From: Pseudomonadales bacterium
GTDB lineage: Bacteria; Pseudomonadota; Gammaproteobacteria; Pseudomonadales; Halieaceae
NCBI GenBank assembly: GCA_024234735.1
Contig: JACKNV010000003.1
Location: 124,001-188,000, forward strand
Direction: 5' to 3'
DNA: 64,000 nucleotides
The notes under the pieces were generated by a model. The model ran no database searches and had not been told where the DNA came from. It worked only from the letters and a program-made list of their open reading frames with translations. A program made the position numbers and the translations under genes. Below are positions 40,097 through 48,805 of the stretch, in pieces (the stretch's first letter is position 1; the number at the start of each line of letters is the position of its first letter).

Positions 40097-41089
40097 TCAG
40101 CTGCCGGCGACGCGCACCACCACCTTGCCCTCGACCCTGCCGCCGGCGATGTGTTCGATGGCACCCACAGCGTCCTCGAAGGCGAACACCTGGTTGTTGG
40201 CGACCTGCAGCTGGCCCTGTTGCCAGTGTTCCAGCAGTTCGTCGTGTGCCTGGCGCAGCAGTTGCGGGGAAAAGCCCACCGGCATGGCGCCCACCAGCGA
40301 GATGTTGCGCGGCAGGGTTTCCGGCAGCTTGATATCCGGCCATTCGCCGCTGGCGTAGCCGATCACCAGGAAGCGGCCCTCGAAGGCGGTGGCTTTGAAG
40401 GCGGCCCTGCCGGCCTTGCCACCGACCGGGTCGTAGACCACTGAGGCCCCCTTGCCATCGGTGAGTTCCAGCGTGGTGCTGGTGATGTCCTGGGCGCGGT
40501 GGTCGATGACCGCGTCGGCGCCCAGGCCCTGGCAGAACGCCGTCTTGCGGGGGCCGCCGGCCACCGCGATCACCCGGGCGCCGCGGGCCCTGGCCAGTTG
40601 CACCGCGGCGCAGCCGGAACTGCCGGAGGCGCCCAGCACCAACACCGTATCGGCGGCGGTCAGCTGGCCGCGCCGTACCAGGGAGATCCAGGCGGTCTGG
40701 AACGGGATGAAGAAGCCCGCGGCCTCCTCGCCGGTCATCGCCCCGGGTATGGGAAACGCCGCCTGCGCGTGCATCAGGCAGAACTCCGCCAGCCCGCCGC
40801 GCCCGTCGCGAAACAGGGTGGGGCCCAGGACCCGTGTACCCAGCAGCGCGGGGTCGACGCCCGCCCCCACGGCAACGACCTTGCCCGCGGCTTCCTGGGA
40901 GGGCGTGAACGGCAGGGCCGGGGTCAGGGGGTAGTTGTCGGCGCACATGAATACGTCCGGCAGGCCCAGCCCCGCGGCCTCGACCTGCACCTTCACCTGG
41001 CCTTCGCCGGGGCTGAAATCCGGTGCCTGCTCATCTAGCTGCAATACCTCCGCGGGAGGGCCGAACTGGTGGACGATCCAGGCGCGCAT
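40097..41089 (-). CDS. MDR-family NADPH:quinone/enone oxidoreductase
   Basis: 330-residue zinc-free medium-chain reductase. N-terminal GroES-like part (1-125; MRAWIVHQFGPPAEVLQLDE, ADNYPLTPALPFTPSQEAAG) and a Rossmann domain (about 130-270) with LGASGSSGCAAVQLARARGA replacing the usual AxxGGVG loop. Such enzymes reduce quinones or alpha,beta-unsaturated carbonyls. GGAGTATTCCC stands before the ATG. It is divergent from the TonB-dependent receptor, sharing a 183-base promoter region. Confidence 0.92.
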   Translation of the reverse strand: MRAWIVHQFGPPAEVLQLDEQAPDFSPGEGQVKVQVEAAGLGLPDVFMCADNYPLTPALPFTPSQEAAGKVVAVGAGVDPALLGTRVLGPTLFRDGRGGLAEFCLMHAQAAFPIPGAMTGEEAAGFFIPFQTAWISLVRRGQLTAADTVLVLGASGSSGCAAVQLARARGARVIAVAGGPRKTAFCQGLGADAVIDHRAQDITSTTLELTDGKGASVVYDPVGGKAGRAAFKATAFEGRFLVIGYASGEWPDIKLPETLPRNISLVGAMPVGFSPQLLRQAHDELLEHWQQGQLQVANNQVFAFEDAVGAIEHIAGGRVEGKVVVRVAGS

Positions 41090-41183
41090 GGGAATACTCC
41101 TTTGGTGGGTGGGTGCCCAGGCATCCGTACAGGCATGGCCGGGCTTGCCGGTTCAGCAAGTTTTACCGCCCGCAAATACAATT

Positions 41184-41211
41184 TTGGGGGAACAGTATTG
41201 CCAGCTATAGT
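41184..41211 (+). promoter_or_regulatory. Candidate sigma-70 promoter of the TonB-dependent receptor
   Basis: TTGGGG (41184-41189) and TATAGT (41206-41211) are separated by 16 bases, about 60 bases before the receptor ATG. The -10 is close to consensus and the -35 matches weakly. An eight-base inverted repeat is centred on the -10 (41198-41223). Confidence 0.4.
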
Positions 41212-41223
41212 ATGGGCTGGCAA
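41198..41223. promoter_or_regulatory. Operator-like inverted repeat over the -10 element
   Basis: TTGCCAGC-N10-GCTGGCAA: eight perfectly paired bases on each side of the candidate -10 hexamer TATAGT. The 26-base span fits a dimeric repressor. No regulator gene is beside it. Confidence 0.5.
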
Positions 41224-41272
41224 CCCCGCAGTCTTGCCGGGGGGCGCAGATATAACAATAACGAGGTGATGT

Positions 41273-43738
41273 ATGCCGCAACACCATTGGTACGGCGCAA
41301 GTGCGCTATCCGTCCTGGCTATGCTGGGAAGTTCCGCCGCACTGGTTCCCGTGGCCATGGCGCAGCAGGGTGCCCTGGAGGAGGTGATCGTCACCGCGCG
41401 CAAGCGCGAGGAGAGCCTGCAGGAGACACCGGTAGCCGTCACGGCCCTCAGTGCCGATGCGCTGCGCGACGCCGGGGTGCGCAACCTGGCGCAGCTCAAC
41501 GAGATCGCACCGAACATCGAAGTGGCCTCGGCCAACGGCAGCGCGCCCCTGGCGAACATCTATATCCGCGGTGTCGGCCAGCGCAATACCGGCCCCAATA
41601 TCGATTCCGGCGTGGGCATCTACATCGACGAGGTGTATGTGGGCCGCCCGGACGGGGCCCTGCTGGATATCTACGATATTGCTTCGGTACAGGTATTGCG
41701 TGGTCCCCAGGGCACCCTGTTCGGCAAGAACACCACCGCTGGCGCACTGGTGTTCACCACCAATCGCCCCAGCGACCAACTCGAGGTCGAGGCCGGCGTC
41801 CGCCTGGGCAATTACGACCGGCACGACGGCAACTTCGTGCTGAACGTGCCGCTCACCGACAAGCTGTTCACCCGCCTGGCGGGTTCGACGGTAAACAGCG
41901 ACGGTTACATAAAAAACCAGTACGACGGCAAGAAGTACATGAACGAGGACCGACAGAATCTGAATTGGCAGACCCGGCTGGTTCCGGCGGACACCCTGAC
42001 CCTGGATCTCAACCTGCTGTGGGCGCAGACCAAGCAGCGCATGCGGCCACAGAAATGTGTGCTGGTGCCGGACTACCAGGGCTGGCAGGCGGAGTTGTTC
42101 AACACCCTGGCGATCGTGCCTTCCACCGGGCGCACCATGGACGATTTCTGTGCCGATGCAGCGCAGGCAGGGGATGAGAACACGGTGATCTCGGACCTGG
42201 GGGGGAAGTATTCGGCCAAGAACAAAGGTGCCAGCGGCGTGGTGAACTGGGAGTTGAGCGACGACATCAGCCTCAAGAGTATCACCGCCTGGCGTTATAC
42301 CAAGGCGGAGCAGGACGACGAACTGGATCACACCGGCATACCGTTTCTGCACCGCACCCAGAGCGAGCACCCCAATGGCGCGCCGCGCGAGACCGACCAG
42401 TACTCCCAGGAGTTCCAGGTGACCGGCAACGCGATCGACGACCGGCTCACCTATGTCGCCGGCCTGTACCTGTTCCGGGAAAAAACCGACGGTGAGACGA
42501 CAGTCAGTTTTCTGGGGCCCTTCGATCCGGCACTGGCCGGCTGGCTGTACCTGAATATCAATTCCACCCGCCTGGATGCCGACAACGAGGCAGTGGCCAG
42601 TTTCCTCCAGCTGGAGTGGTCCTGGAGCGAACACTGGCGCACGACCCTGGGCCTGCGCTATACCGACGAGAGCCGCAAACTCAGCCGCACTCGCTACCAG
42701 ATCGTGCCGGACACCCTCGACGCCAGCGGCGGGGAGGTGGTACCCCTGTTCGGTGACTCCGGCCTCTATGACCGCCAGCCCGGCTTCGTCTACAACCCCG
42801 ACTTCGCCTTTGCCGTGCAGGACCAGACCAACGACAAGACGTCCAATCACGACACCAGTCCCATGGCCAGCATTCAGTACCTGCTGGACGACCAGGCGGG
42901 TATCGATGCGGGCACTGTGTACCTCACCTACAGCGAGGGTTTTCTCTCCGGTGGCCTCTCCGAGGCGCCCTCCGGCGAACTGGAGACCTTCGAGCCGGAG
43001 CAGGTGACCAACTGGGAGCTGGGCTTCAAGCTGGACATGCTGGACAGTACCCTGCGGGTCAACGGCGCGTTCTATTACACCGATTACAAGAATCGCCAGC
43101 TCACCTCGCTGGTTATCAACCCCGAGACCAACTCGCCGGCGCCGGCCACCATCAACGCCGCCAAATCGACTATCAAGGGCTTCGAACTGGAAACCACCTG
43201 GTACCCCACCGAGAGCCTGCAGTTGATGTTCAACATGACCCTCAACGACGGCACCATCGACGAGTTCGACGACACCCAGATCACGATCGCCGACCCTTCC
43301 GTGCCTGCGGCGGCGGGCTGCACCCGGGCGGACCTGACCTTTATCCAGGTCGACTCCTGCCCCAAGGACCGCTCCAACGAGAATCTGCCGCGACTGCCCA
43401 AGCAGACCTATTACGTGGCCGCCGAATACACCTTCGACACGGCGATCGGCAAGCTGCTGCCCCGGGTTCAATACAGTTATAAATCCGATGTGGATTACTG
43501 TTTCGATGCCAGCAGCTGCGAGTCGGGCCTGTGGCTCGAGGGCCGGCAGCGCGACCTCAGTGCCCGCCTCACCTGGCTGTCGAATGATGAAAAGTGGATG
43601 GGCGCGCTCTATGGCAATAACCTTACCGACGAGAACTATATTGTCGGCGGTACCGCCCTGGTCGACTCCCAGGGAGTGGGGGGGTATGCCAGTGCCGCCC
43701 CCACCACCTACGGTATAGAACTGCAGTACCGGTATTGA
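41273..43738 (+). CDS. TonB-dependent outer-membrane receptor
   Basis: 821-residue receptor. Signal peptide ends PVAMAQQ, followed at once by a TonB-box-like EEVIVTARKREESLQETPVAV. The plug (about 50-160) includes NIYIRGVGQRN, GIYIDEVYVGR and VLRGPQGTLFGKNTTAGAL. The 22-strand barrel follows and ends YGIELQYRY with terminal aromatic residue. This type takes up steroids, siderophores or other large molecules in marine gammaproteobacteria; the neighbouring hydrolase and oxidoreductases suggest an organic substrate. CGAGGTGATGT is a good ribosome site. The next gene starts four bases after its stop. Confidence 0.95.
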   Translation: MPQHHWYGASALSVLAMLGSSAALVPVAMAQQGALEEVIVTARKREESLQETPVAVTALSADALRDAGVRNLAQLNEIAPNIEVASANGSAPLANIYIRGVGQRNTGPNIDSGVGIYIDEVYVGRPDGALLDIYDIASVQVLRGPQGTLFGKNTTAGALVFTTNRPSDQLEVEAGVRLGNYDRHDGNFVLNVPLTDKLFTRLAGSTVNSDGYIKNQYDGKKYMNEDRQNLNWQTRLVPADTLTLDLNLLWAQTKQRMRPQKCVLVPDYQGWQAELFNTLAIVPSTGRTMDDFCADAAQAGDENTVISDLGGKYSAKNKGASGVVNWELSDDISLKSITAWRYTKAEQDDELDHTGIPFLHRTQSEHPNGAPRETDQYSQEFQVTGNAIDDRLTYVAGLYLFREKTDGETTVSFLGPFDPALAGWLYLNINSTRLDADNEAVASFLQLEWSWSEHWRTTLGLRYTDESRKLSRTRYQIVPDTLDASGGEVVPLFGDSGLYDRQPGFVYNPDFAFAVQDQTNDKTSNHDTSPMASIQYLLDDQAGIDAGTVYLTYSEGFLSGGLSEAPSGELETFEPEQVTNWELGFKLDMLDSTLRVNGAFYYTDYKNRQLTSLVINPETNSPAPATINAAKSTIKGFELETTWYPTESLQLMFNMTLNDGTIDEFDDTQITIADPSVPAAAGCTRADLTFIQVDSCPKDRSNENLPRLPKQTYYVAAEYTFDTAIGKLLPRVQYSYKSDVDYCFDASSCESGLWLEGRQRDLSARLTWLSNDEKWMGALYGNNLTDENYIVGGTALVDSQGVGGYASAAPTTYGIELQYRY

Positions 43739-43742
43739 CAGC

Positions 43743-44762
43743 ATGCACGCCATCCCGCGCTGGGAGCACCGCCATGCCGTGATCAACGGCATTCACATGC
43801 ACTATGTGGAGCAGGAGCCGGACAAGGCCAGCGACCGGCCGCCGGTGGTGCTGTGCCATGGCTTTCCCATGCTCTGGTTCAGCTGGCACCGGCAGATACC
43901 GGCGCTGGCGGGCGCCGGGCACCGGGTGATCGCGCCTTCGATGCGCGGCATGGGGCAGACCGAGGCGCCGTTGGCGCCCGAGGCCTACGGGGTGGATGCG
44001 ATCACCGCCGACCTGCTGGGCCTGCTGGATCACTGCGGGCTGGAACGCGCCGTTCTGGTCGGTATCGATTTCGGCGCCTTCGCGATCCAGGACTTCGCCC
44101 TGCGTCACCCGGAGCGGGTGCAGGCCATTATCTGCCTGGAAAATCCCGCCGCGCCCCACAACCCGGACAAGCCGCCGCTGACCGAATATCGCGAGATGGG
44201 CGAGCGACACTTCCTGCACATCGAGTATTTCCGCGAGCCGCCGCGGGCCGATATGGAACTGGCGGCGGCGCCGCGGGCGTTCCTGCGCAGGGTGATGTGG
44301 GCGCTCAGCGGTGCGGCCAACTTTTTCGAGGTGTTCCGGCATCCGCCGGGCACCAGTTACCTCGATGCCATGCGGGAGCCGCCACCGCTGCCCTGGCCCT
44401 GGCTGAGTGCACTGGAACTGGAGTTTTTCGTATCGGAGTACAGCCGTTCCGGGTTCACTGGCGGCCTCAACTGGTATCGTTCCATGGACATCAAGTGGGC
44501 GCAGCGCAAACCTTTCGAGGGGGTGCAGAGCCAGGTGCCGGCATGGTTCATCGGCAGCGAGCGCGATGTCGACCTGGAGGGATTCCACGGCGACGACCCC
44601 ATCGCCCTGATGCGGGCTATTTTCCCCAACCTGATGGGGGTCACAATGGTACCCGGGGCCGGGCATATGCTGCCGCTGGAGGCGTCCGCGCAGCTGAACA
44701 CCATCCTGCTGGATTACCTGGCGCGGATAGGCGCGGCCGGTCAGCGCCCCGCGCTCGACTGA
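43743..44762 (+). CDS. Alpha/beta hydrolase, epoxide hydrolase type
   Basis: 339-residue enzyme of epoxide-hydrolase/haloalkane-dehalogenase type. The oxyanion motif HGFP lies at 39-42, and the nucleophile elbow VGIDFGA puts Asp109 where esterases have Ser, as expected for the ester-intermediate mechanism. RVIAPSMRGMGQTEAP and the final GAGHMLPLE (catalytic His) fit. The usual HDWG elbow sequence is altered to IDFG. The gene begins four bases after the receptor stop, so co-transcription is likely and the substrate may be imported by that receptor. Confidence 0.88.
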   Translation: MHAIPRWEHRHAVINGIHMHYVEQEPDKASDRPPVVLCHGFPMLWFSWHRQIPALAGAGHRVIAPSMRGMGQTEAPLAPEAYGVDAITADLLGLLDHCGLERAVLVGIDFGAFAIQDFALRHPERVQAIICLENPAAPHNPDKPPLTEYREMGERHFLHIEYFREPPRADMELAAAPRAFLRRVMWALSGAANFFEVFRHPPGTSYLDAMREPPPLPWPWLSALELEFFVSEYSRSGFTGGLNWYRSMDIKWAQRKPFEGVQSQVPAWFIGSERDVDLEGFHGDDPIALMRAIFPNLMGVTMVPGAGHMLPLEASAQLNTILLDYLARIGAAGQRPALD

Positions 44763-44768
44763 ATTCTA

Positions 44769-44807
44769 CCCGACAGCACCCAGGCCCTCCCGCGGACTCC
44801 TGTCGGG
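44769..44807. terminator. Candidate bidirectional stem between convergent genes
   Basis: CCCGACAG (44769-44776) pairs with CTGTCGGG (44800-44807) around a 23-base loop, between the stops of two convergent genes. No T-run follows on either strand, so a factor-independent terminator is unproven. Confidence 0.25.
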
Positions 44808-44813
44808 CGGACT

Positions 44814-45635
44814 TTACTCGGCTGTGGTATCCCCATAGGCCCTGGCGTAGGCGATACTGTCCGCCGCGTCTATAAGCGTGCCATTCGGCAGTTCGTTGCT
44901 GCGGGCGCTGATCTCCAGCATGGCGCGCCCCAGGTCGCGGGAGCTCATGGCCAGCGAGCCGGGCGCCAGCACGGCTTGCAGCAGGTGATGCAACAGGTTT
45001 GACTGCTGGTCCGCGGGGCGAATGTAAGCGGAGCGATAACTGAAGCTGCGCAGGCCGGTGCCGGCGGCCAGTCGCGCGGTCTCGGATTCGGTGTGGCGTT
45101 TGTCCCGGGCCCAGGCGGCGTCGCCATCGGTGCCCATGCCGGCAATAAAGTGAAACGCCATGGGCGCTTCCTGTCGGGCCGCCAGCCAGGCCTCGACGAA
45201 GGCCAGCGGAAAGTCCACGTGGATGCGCGTGTAGGTGGCCTCGTCCACCTGCAGCGAGGAGGTGCCCAGCGCCCACAGCACGGTATTCACCTGCGGCAGG
45301 ATGTCCGCCAGGTCGCTGTAGTCGGTGAAGTCCTGGTGCAGCCTGACCTCCAGCTTGCCGCTGGCCGCCAGTTCCTCCAGCAGCGGGATGGTGCGGCGCG
45401 TCACCACGTAAACCCGCTGCACCCGCGGGTCTTCCACGGCCGCTACCACCAGCCCACCGCCGGCGCGCCCGGTGGCGCCGAACACCATGACGACCTCGTT
45501 GGCCCCGGTGTCGCGGGCCGCTGCGGGGTCGGGCGCCAGTTTGCCCAGCGCGAAGTAGCCCCAGGTGTTCAAACCCAACAGCAGTACTGCCAGGGCAGCC
45601 AGCGCGATGCAGGCGGTAAGTTTGAGGAATTTCAT
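44814..45635 (-). CDS. Membrane-anchored SDR-fold (atypical, NmrA/HTATIP2-like) protein
   Basis: 273-residue protein with an N-terminal membrane anchor (about 5-30) and a Rossmann domain starting VVMVFGATGRAGGGLVVAAV, an atypical-SDR nucleotide loop. YVVTRRTI, LWALGTSSLQVDE, FHFIAGMGTDGD and SFSYRSAYIRP recall HTATIP2/YwnB-like proteins. The anchored form is unusual for this group. GGAGAGCG precedes the ATG. Divergent from the DUF1993 gene, with 123 bases between. Confidence 0.8.
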   Translation of the reverse strand: MKFLKLTACIALAALAVLLLGLNTWGYFALGKLAPDPAAARDTGANEVVMVFGATGRAGGGLVVAAVEDPRVQRVYVVTRRTIPLLEELAASGKLEVRLHQDFTDYSDLADILPQVNTVLWALGTSSLQVDEATYTRIHVDFPLAFVEAWLAARQEAPMAFHFIAGMGTDGDAAWARDKRHTESETARLAAGTGLRSFSYRSAYIRPADQQSNLLHHLLQAVLAPGSLAMSSRDLGRAMLEISARSNELPNGTLIDAADSIAYARAYGDTTAE

Positions 45636-45758
45636 TGCTTGCGCTCTCCGTTGCCTGATCCGGGCGGTAATGTTGGCCGCGACCTATGCAAGTCGACGGG
45701 GTCGGTACTAAGATATCTGCCGGGCAAGCGGCCCCAACCCTGACAGGAGTTAACCACC

Positions 45759-46313
45759 ATGAGCCAGTTGATCTACCAGTCTTCCGTTCGCGTATTCAAC
45801 CACAACCTGAAAAACCTGGCGGCCATTCTCAAACTGGCGGCCCGCGATGCCAGGGCGCGCGGCATCGAGCCGTCGGTGTTGCTCAATGCCCGGTTGGCCC
45901 CGGATATGTTCCCACTGCTAACCCAGGTGCAGATCGCGGCGGACAATGCCAAGGGCTGCGCAGCCCGCCTGGCCGGTATCGACGTCCCGGTGTTCGAGGA
46001 TAACGAGACCAGTTTTGCCGAGCTCGACAAGCGTCTCAAGGAGACCCTGGCATTTCTGCGTGGCCTCAAGGCGGCCCAGTTCGAGGGCAGCGAGGCGCGC
46101 GAAGTGGTGATGAAGCTGCCCATCGGCACGCTCAGGTTCAGCGGCCTGGATTACCTCACCGGCTGGGCCCTGCCCAACTTCTATTTTCATTACAGCGCAG
46201 CCTATAACATTTTGCGCCACAACGGCGTGACGCTGGGCAAGCGCGATTTTCTCGGTGTGGTGCCCGGGGTGCAGGCCAGCGGCAAGATCGCCAGGCTGAT
46301 GGCCGGCAAGTAG
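45759..46313 (+). CDS. DUF1993 family protein
   Basis: 184-residue soluble, helical protein. SSVRVFNHNLKNLAAILKLAA at the start, LAPDMFPLLTQVQIAADNAKG, FAELDKRLKETLAFLRGL and the final NFYFHYSAAYNILRHNGV are characteristic of DUF1993, a DinB-like four-helix family. Function is unknown. CAGGAGTTAACC is a clear ribosome site. It converges with the DUF4382 gene after six bases. Confidence 0.93.
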   Translation: MSQLIYQSSVRVFNHNLKNLAAILKLAARDARARGIEPSVLLNARLAPDMFPLLTQVQIAADNAKGCAARLAGIDVPVFEDNETSFAELDKRLKETLAFLRGLKAAQFEGSEAREVVMKLPIGTLRFSGLDYLTGWALPNFYFHYSAAYNILRHNGVTLGKRDFLGVVPGVQASGKIARLMAGK

Positions 46314-46319
46314 GGCCGC

Positions 46320-47342
46320 CTAACTGCAGGTGGCGTCCGGCTCCAGGTCGCAGATGGCCCGCTCGCCCGCGTCCAGGGTGATCTGGTAGACCTGGTCGAC
46401 GGGCAGCGCGATGCTGATACCGTCGTAGTCGACGGGGTTGTCGTCGCCGGCATCGCAGGCAAACGCCAGGGTGTAGTCCCCGGCGGCGATGAAGCCCACG
46501 GAGTACTGCCAGGTGCCGGTCAGCACATCCTCGGCCATGGAGGCCACCGCATAGGGGGCGCGCTTGCCGGAAGGCACCTCCGTGCTGCTGGAGCTGGTGA
46601 AGACATCCGCCAGGTTCGCCTCCGCCACGGGGCCGTTACTGTACAGGTAGATGCGATTGCCCGACTCCGGGTCCTCCTTGGCATCACAGGGGCTGACACT
46701 GTCGAACAGGTCGCTGCTCACCCGGCCCGAGAGGCTCGCAGCGGTATCGTTGTCCATTACCCGCACACCCGTGCTGGTGAGCAGGTAGTTGTCTGCCGAC
46801 TGCTGGTATTGCAGCGCCTGGGCCAGGCTGAATTCCACGGTGAAAGCCTGTTCGCCGGTGTCCAGGCTGAACCCCGGGAGGCTCAACTGGCCGCCGCTGA
46901 CGGTGATCGGCTTGAGGCTGTCATCGGATTGCTGCACGTAGGAGAGGTTGATATCGTCCCCGAGGATGTCCACCAGCAGGTGCGAATAGCTGCCGCTGGT
47001 CAGCTCCAGGTTCTCGATCACCAGCAACTGGTTGAGGCCCTGGTAGTCCAGCAGGTCCATCTGGAAGCTGTCCGCATCCACCAGGCTCAGCTCGGAGATG
47101 GTGAAGCTGTCGATGACGATATCTTCCTCGCCGGTGCGCTGCAGGGTGACGCGATCCACCTCGATCACGACTTCCTTGAGGTCCTCCAGCGGCTCGTCGG
47201 AGAACCCCAGGGACAGTGTGGCCGGCTTGTTGTCGTTGCGGTCATTGTTGCAATCGAAGCCACAACTGCACCCGCTCAGCCCGGATGGCAGCAACACCGC
47301 CACGAGTGCCAGCGCCAGCAGATAGCCCGAAATGTTGTCCAT
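46320..47342 (-). CDS. DUF4382 lipoprotein
   Basis: 340-residue envelope lipoprotein: signal ending GLSG-C with several further cysteines close behind (CSCGFDC). Residues about 40-190 hold the DUF4382 domain (TLSLGFSDEPLEDLKEVVIEVDRVTL, QGLNQLLVIENLELTSGSYSHLLVDI). The second half contains a carboxypeptidase-regulatory-like domain (GRVSSDLFD, YSVGFIAAGDYTLAFACD). Role unknown; the domain occurs in secreted proteins of marine bacteria. Divergent from the amidohydrolase gene. Confidence 0.87.
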   Translation of the reverse strand: MDNISGYLLALALVAVLLPSGLSGCSCGFDCNNDRNDNKPATLSLGFSDEPLEDLKEVVIEVDRVTLQRTGEEDIVIDSFTISELSLVDADSFQMDLLDYQGLNQLLVIENLELTSGSYSHLLVDILGDDINLSYVQQSDDSLKPITVSGGQLSLPGFSLDTGEQAFTVEFSLAQALQYQQSADNYLLTSTGVRVMDNDTAASLSGRVSSDLFDSVSPCDAKEDPESGNRIYLYSNGPVAEANLADVFTSSSSTEVPSGKRAPYAVASMAEDVLTGTWQYSVGFIAAGDYTLAFACDAGDDNPVDYDGISIALPVDQVYQITLDAGERAICDLEPDATCS

Positions 47343-47397
47343 GCCTGTCGGCTCCAGCCCGTAAGGTATAACGATGCCTGCATCCCTGTGCCGAACT

Positions 47398-47418
47398 ATA
47401 GCGGCGCGGCGCCGCTAT
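47398..47418. repeat. Nine-base inverted repeat between divergent genes
   Basis: ATAGCGGCG-CGG-CGCCGCTAT, perfectly paired arms with a three-base spacer, in the 248-base gap between the DUF4382 and amidohydrolase genes. It could be an operator or a small stem. Nothing else was recognised in the gap apart from GC-rich sequence. Confidence 0.5.
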
Positions 47419-47590
47419 TGCACCCCGCGCCGGCGCCGTTGCCGGGATGGCTGGTTGAACCGGCCGGCCTGGCGGGCGGCCCCCCGATTGCATTGTCGCG
47501 GGGCGTACTCTAGCTTCTAGGCCTCGATACAGTGCCGCCCCCTGGTGCGGCAGCGCCATCGCCAACCAATAAGAAGAGGGATAACGAACG

Positions 47591-48805
47591 ATGTCTGAAC
47601 GCCTGCTGGTGGTGTCCACCGACTGTCACGCCGGACTGCATATCGCCGACTACAAACCCTATGTCGAGTCCCGCTACCACGAGATGCTGGACCTGGCGGT
47701 GCCGGTGCAACTGGACATGATGAGCAAGGCTTCGGAAAGCTTCCTGATTGCCGAGATCAACGAGGCCTGGCGCGCCCCCATCGCGCGGCAACTGACCGGT
47801 GCCTGGGATTACGCCGAGCGCACCCGGATGCTGGCCGGGGACGGCATCGCCGCGGAGATCATCTTCCCCGACGGTATTACCGAGTACAACACGCCGCCCT
47901 TTGGCGCGGGCCTCGGCCTGTCGCCGCGGGACGCCGTTCCCGAGCTGCAGTGGGCGGGCGCCATGGCGCACAATCGCTGGCTGGCGGAGTTTTGCGCCAA
48001 CGATCCCGCACGCCATATCGGGGTGGCCTCCATCCCCCTGCTGTTCGATGTGCAGCGGGCGGTCGAGGCAGTGCGCTGGTGTGTGGACAACGGCCTGACA
48101 TCGGTGATGATTCCCACCCTGTGGGAGGACCATCCGCCCTACCACCACACCCGCTACCACCCATTCTGGGAGGCCTGCGAGGAGCTCGGGGTGATCGTTC
48201 ACTTCCATTCCGGCCCGGCGCCGCATCCGGAATACTTCGGCAGGGACTGGCCCCAGGAGGACAACAGCGAGCAGTTGCCGGGGGCCATGGGCATCTACGT
48301 GTCCGAGGTGATGTGGTGGCTGTATCGGCCCCTGACGTTCATGATCTGGGGCGGTGTCTTCGAGCGGTTCCCACGCCTCAAGGCTGTTATCGTGGAGGGG
48401 GGAACCCTGTACATGCTGCCGCCCTGGCTGCGCCTGTTGGACCACAATTACCACGACGTGCACTTTTCGGCCAAACTGGGCGATTTTCGCTCCCACCTGT
48501 CCATGGCACCCAGCGACTATTTCCGGCGCAATGTGGCGATTGGCGCCTCCTGTGTGCCCCGCGCCGACCTGGAACTGCGCGGGGCCTTCGGCCCAGGGCA
48601 GATCATGTGGGGCAGTGACTATCCCCACCCGGAAGGCACCTGGCCCCGTACCGGGGAATATCTTCGCCAGACCTTCGCCGGTTTCCCCGAGGCCGACGGC
48701 CGCCGCATACTGGGCGAGAACGCGGTGGCCTTCTACGGCCTGGACCGGTCGCGGCTGCAGCAGGTGGCGAATGAGATCGGCCCCGAGGCGAGCTTGTTCA
48801 ATTGA
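47591..48805 (+). CDS. Amidohydrolase-family (ACMSD-like) enzyme
   Basis: 404-residue TIM-barrel metal enzyme. STDCHAGL at the N-terminus provides the first metal site (DxH), HFHSGPAPHPEYFG an inner histidine, and WGSDYPHPEGTWP the catalytic aspartate segment near the C-terminus, as in amidohydrolase-2 proteins (decarboxylases or hydrolases of aromatic or lactone substrates). AAGAGGGATAACG precedes the ATG. Its stop overlaps the TTG start of the MFS gene by four bases, so the transporter probably carries its substrate or product. Confidence 0.92.
   Translation: MSERLLVVSTDCHAGLHIADYKPYVESRYHEMLDLAVPVQLDMMSKASESFLIAEINEAWRAPIARQLTGAWDYAERTRMLAGDGIAAEIIFPDGITEYNTPPFGAGLGLSPRDAVPELQWAGAMAHNRWLAEFCANDPARHIGVASIPLLFDVQRAVEAVRWCVDNGLTSVMIPTLWEDHPPYHHTRYHPFWEACEELGVIVHFHSGPAPHPEYFGRDWPQEDNSEQLPGAMGIYVSEVMWWLYRPLTFMIWGGVFERFPRLKAVIVEGGTLYMLPPWLRLLDHNYHDVHFSAKLGDFRSHLSMAPSDYFRRNVAIGASCVPRADLELRGAFGPGQIMWGSDYPHPEGTWPRTGEYLRQTFAGFPEADGRRILGENAVAFYGLDRSRLQQVANEIGPEASLFN

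Noticed and set aside
41306..43792. 828-codon minus-strand ORF
   Set aside because: Antisense to the TonB-dependent receptor, whose plug and barrel motifs are clear.
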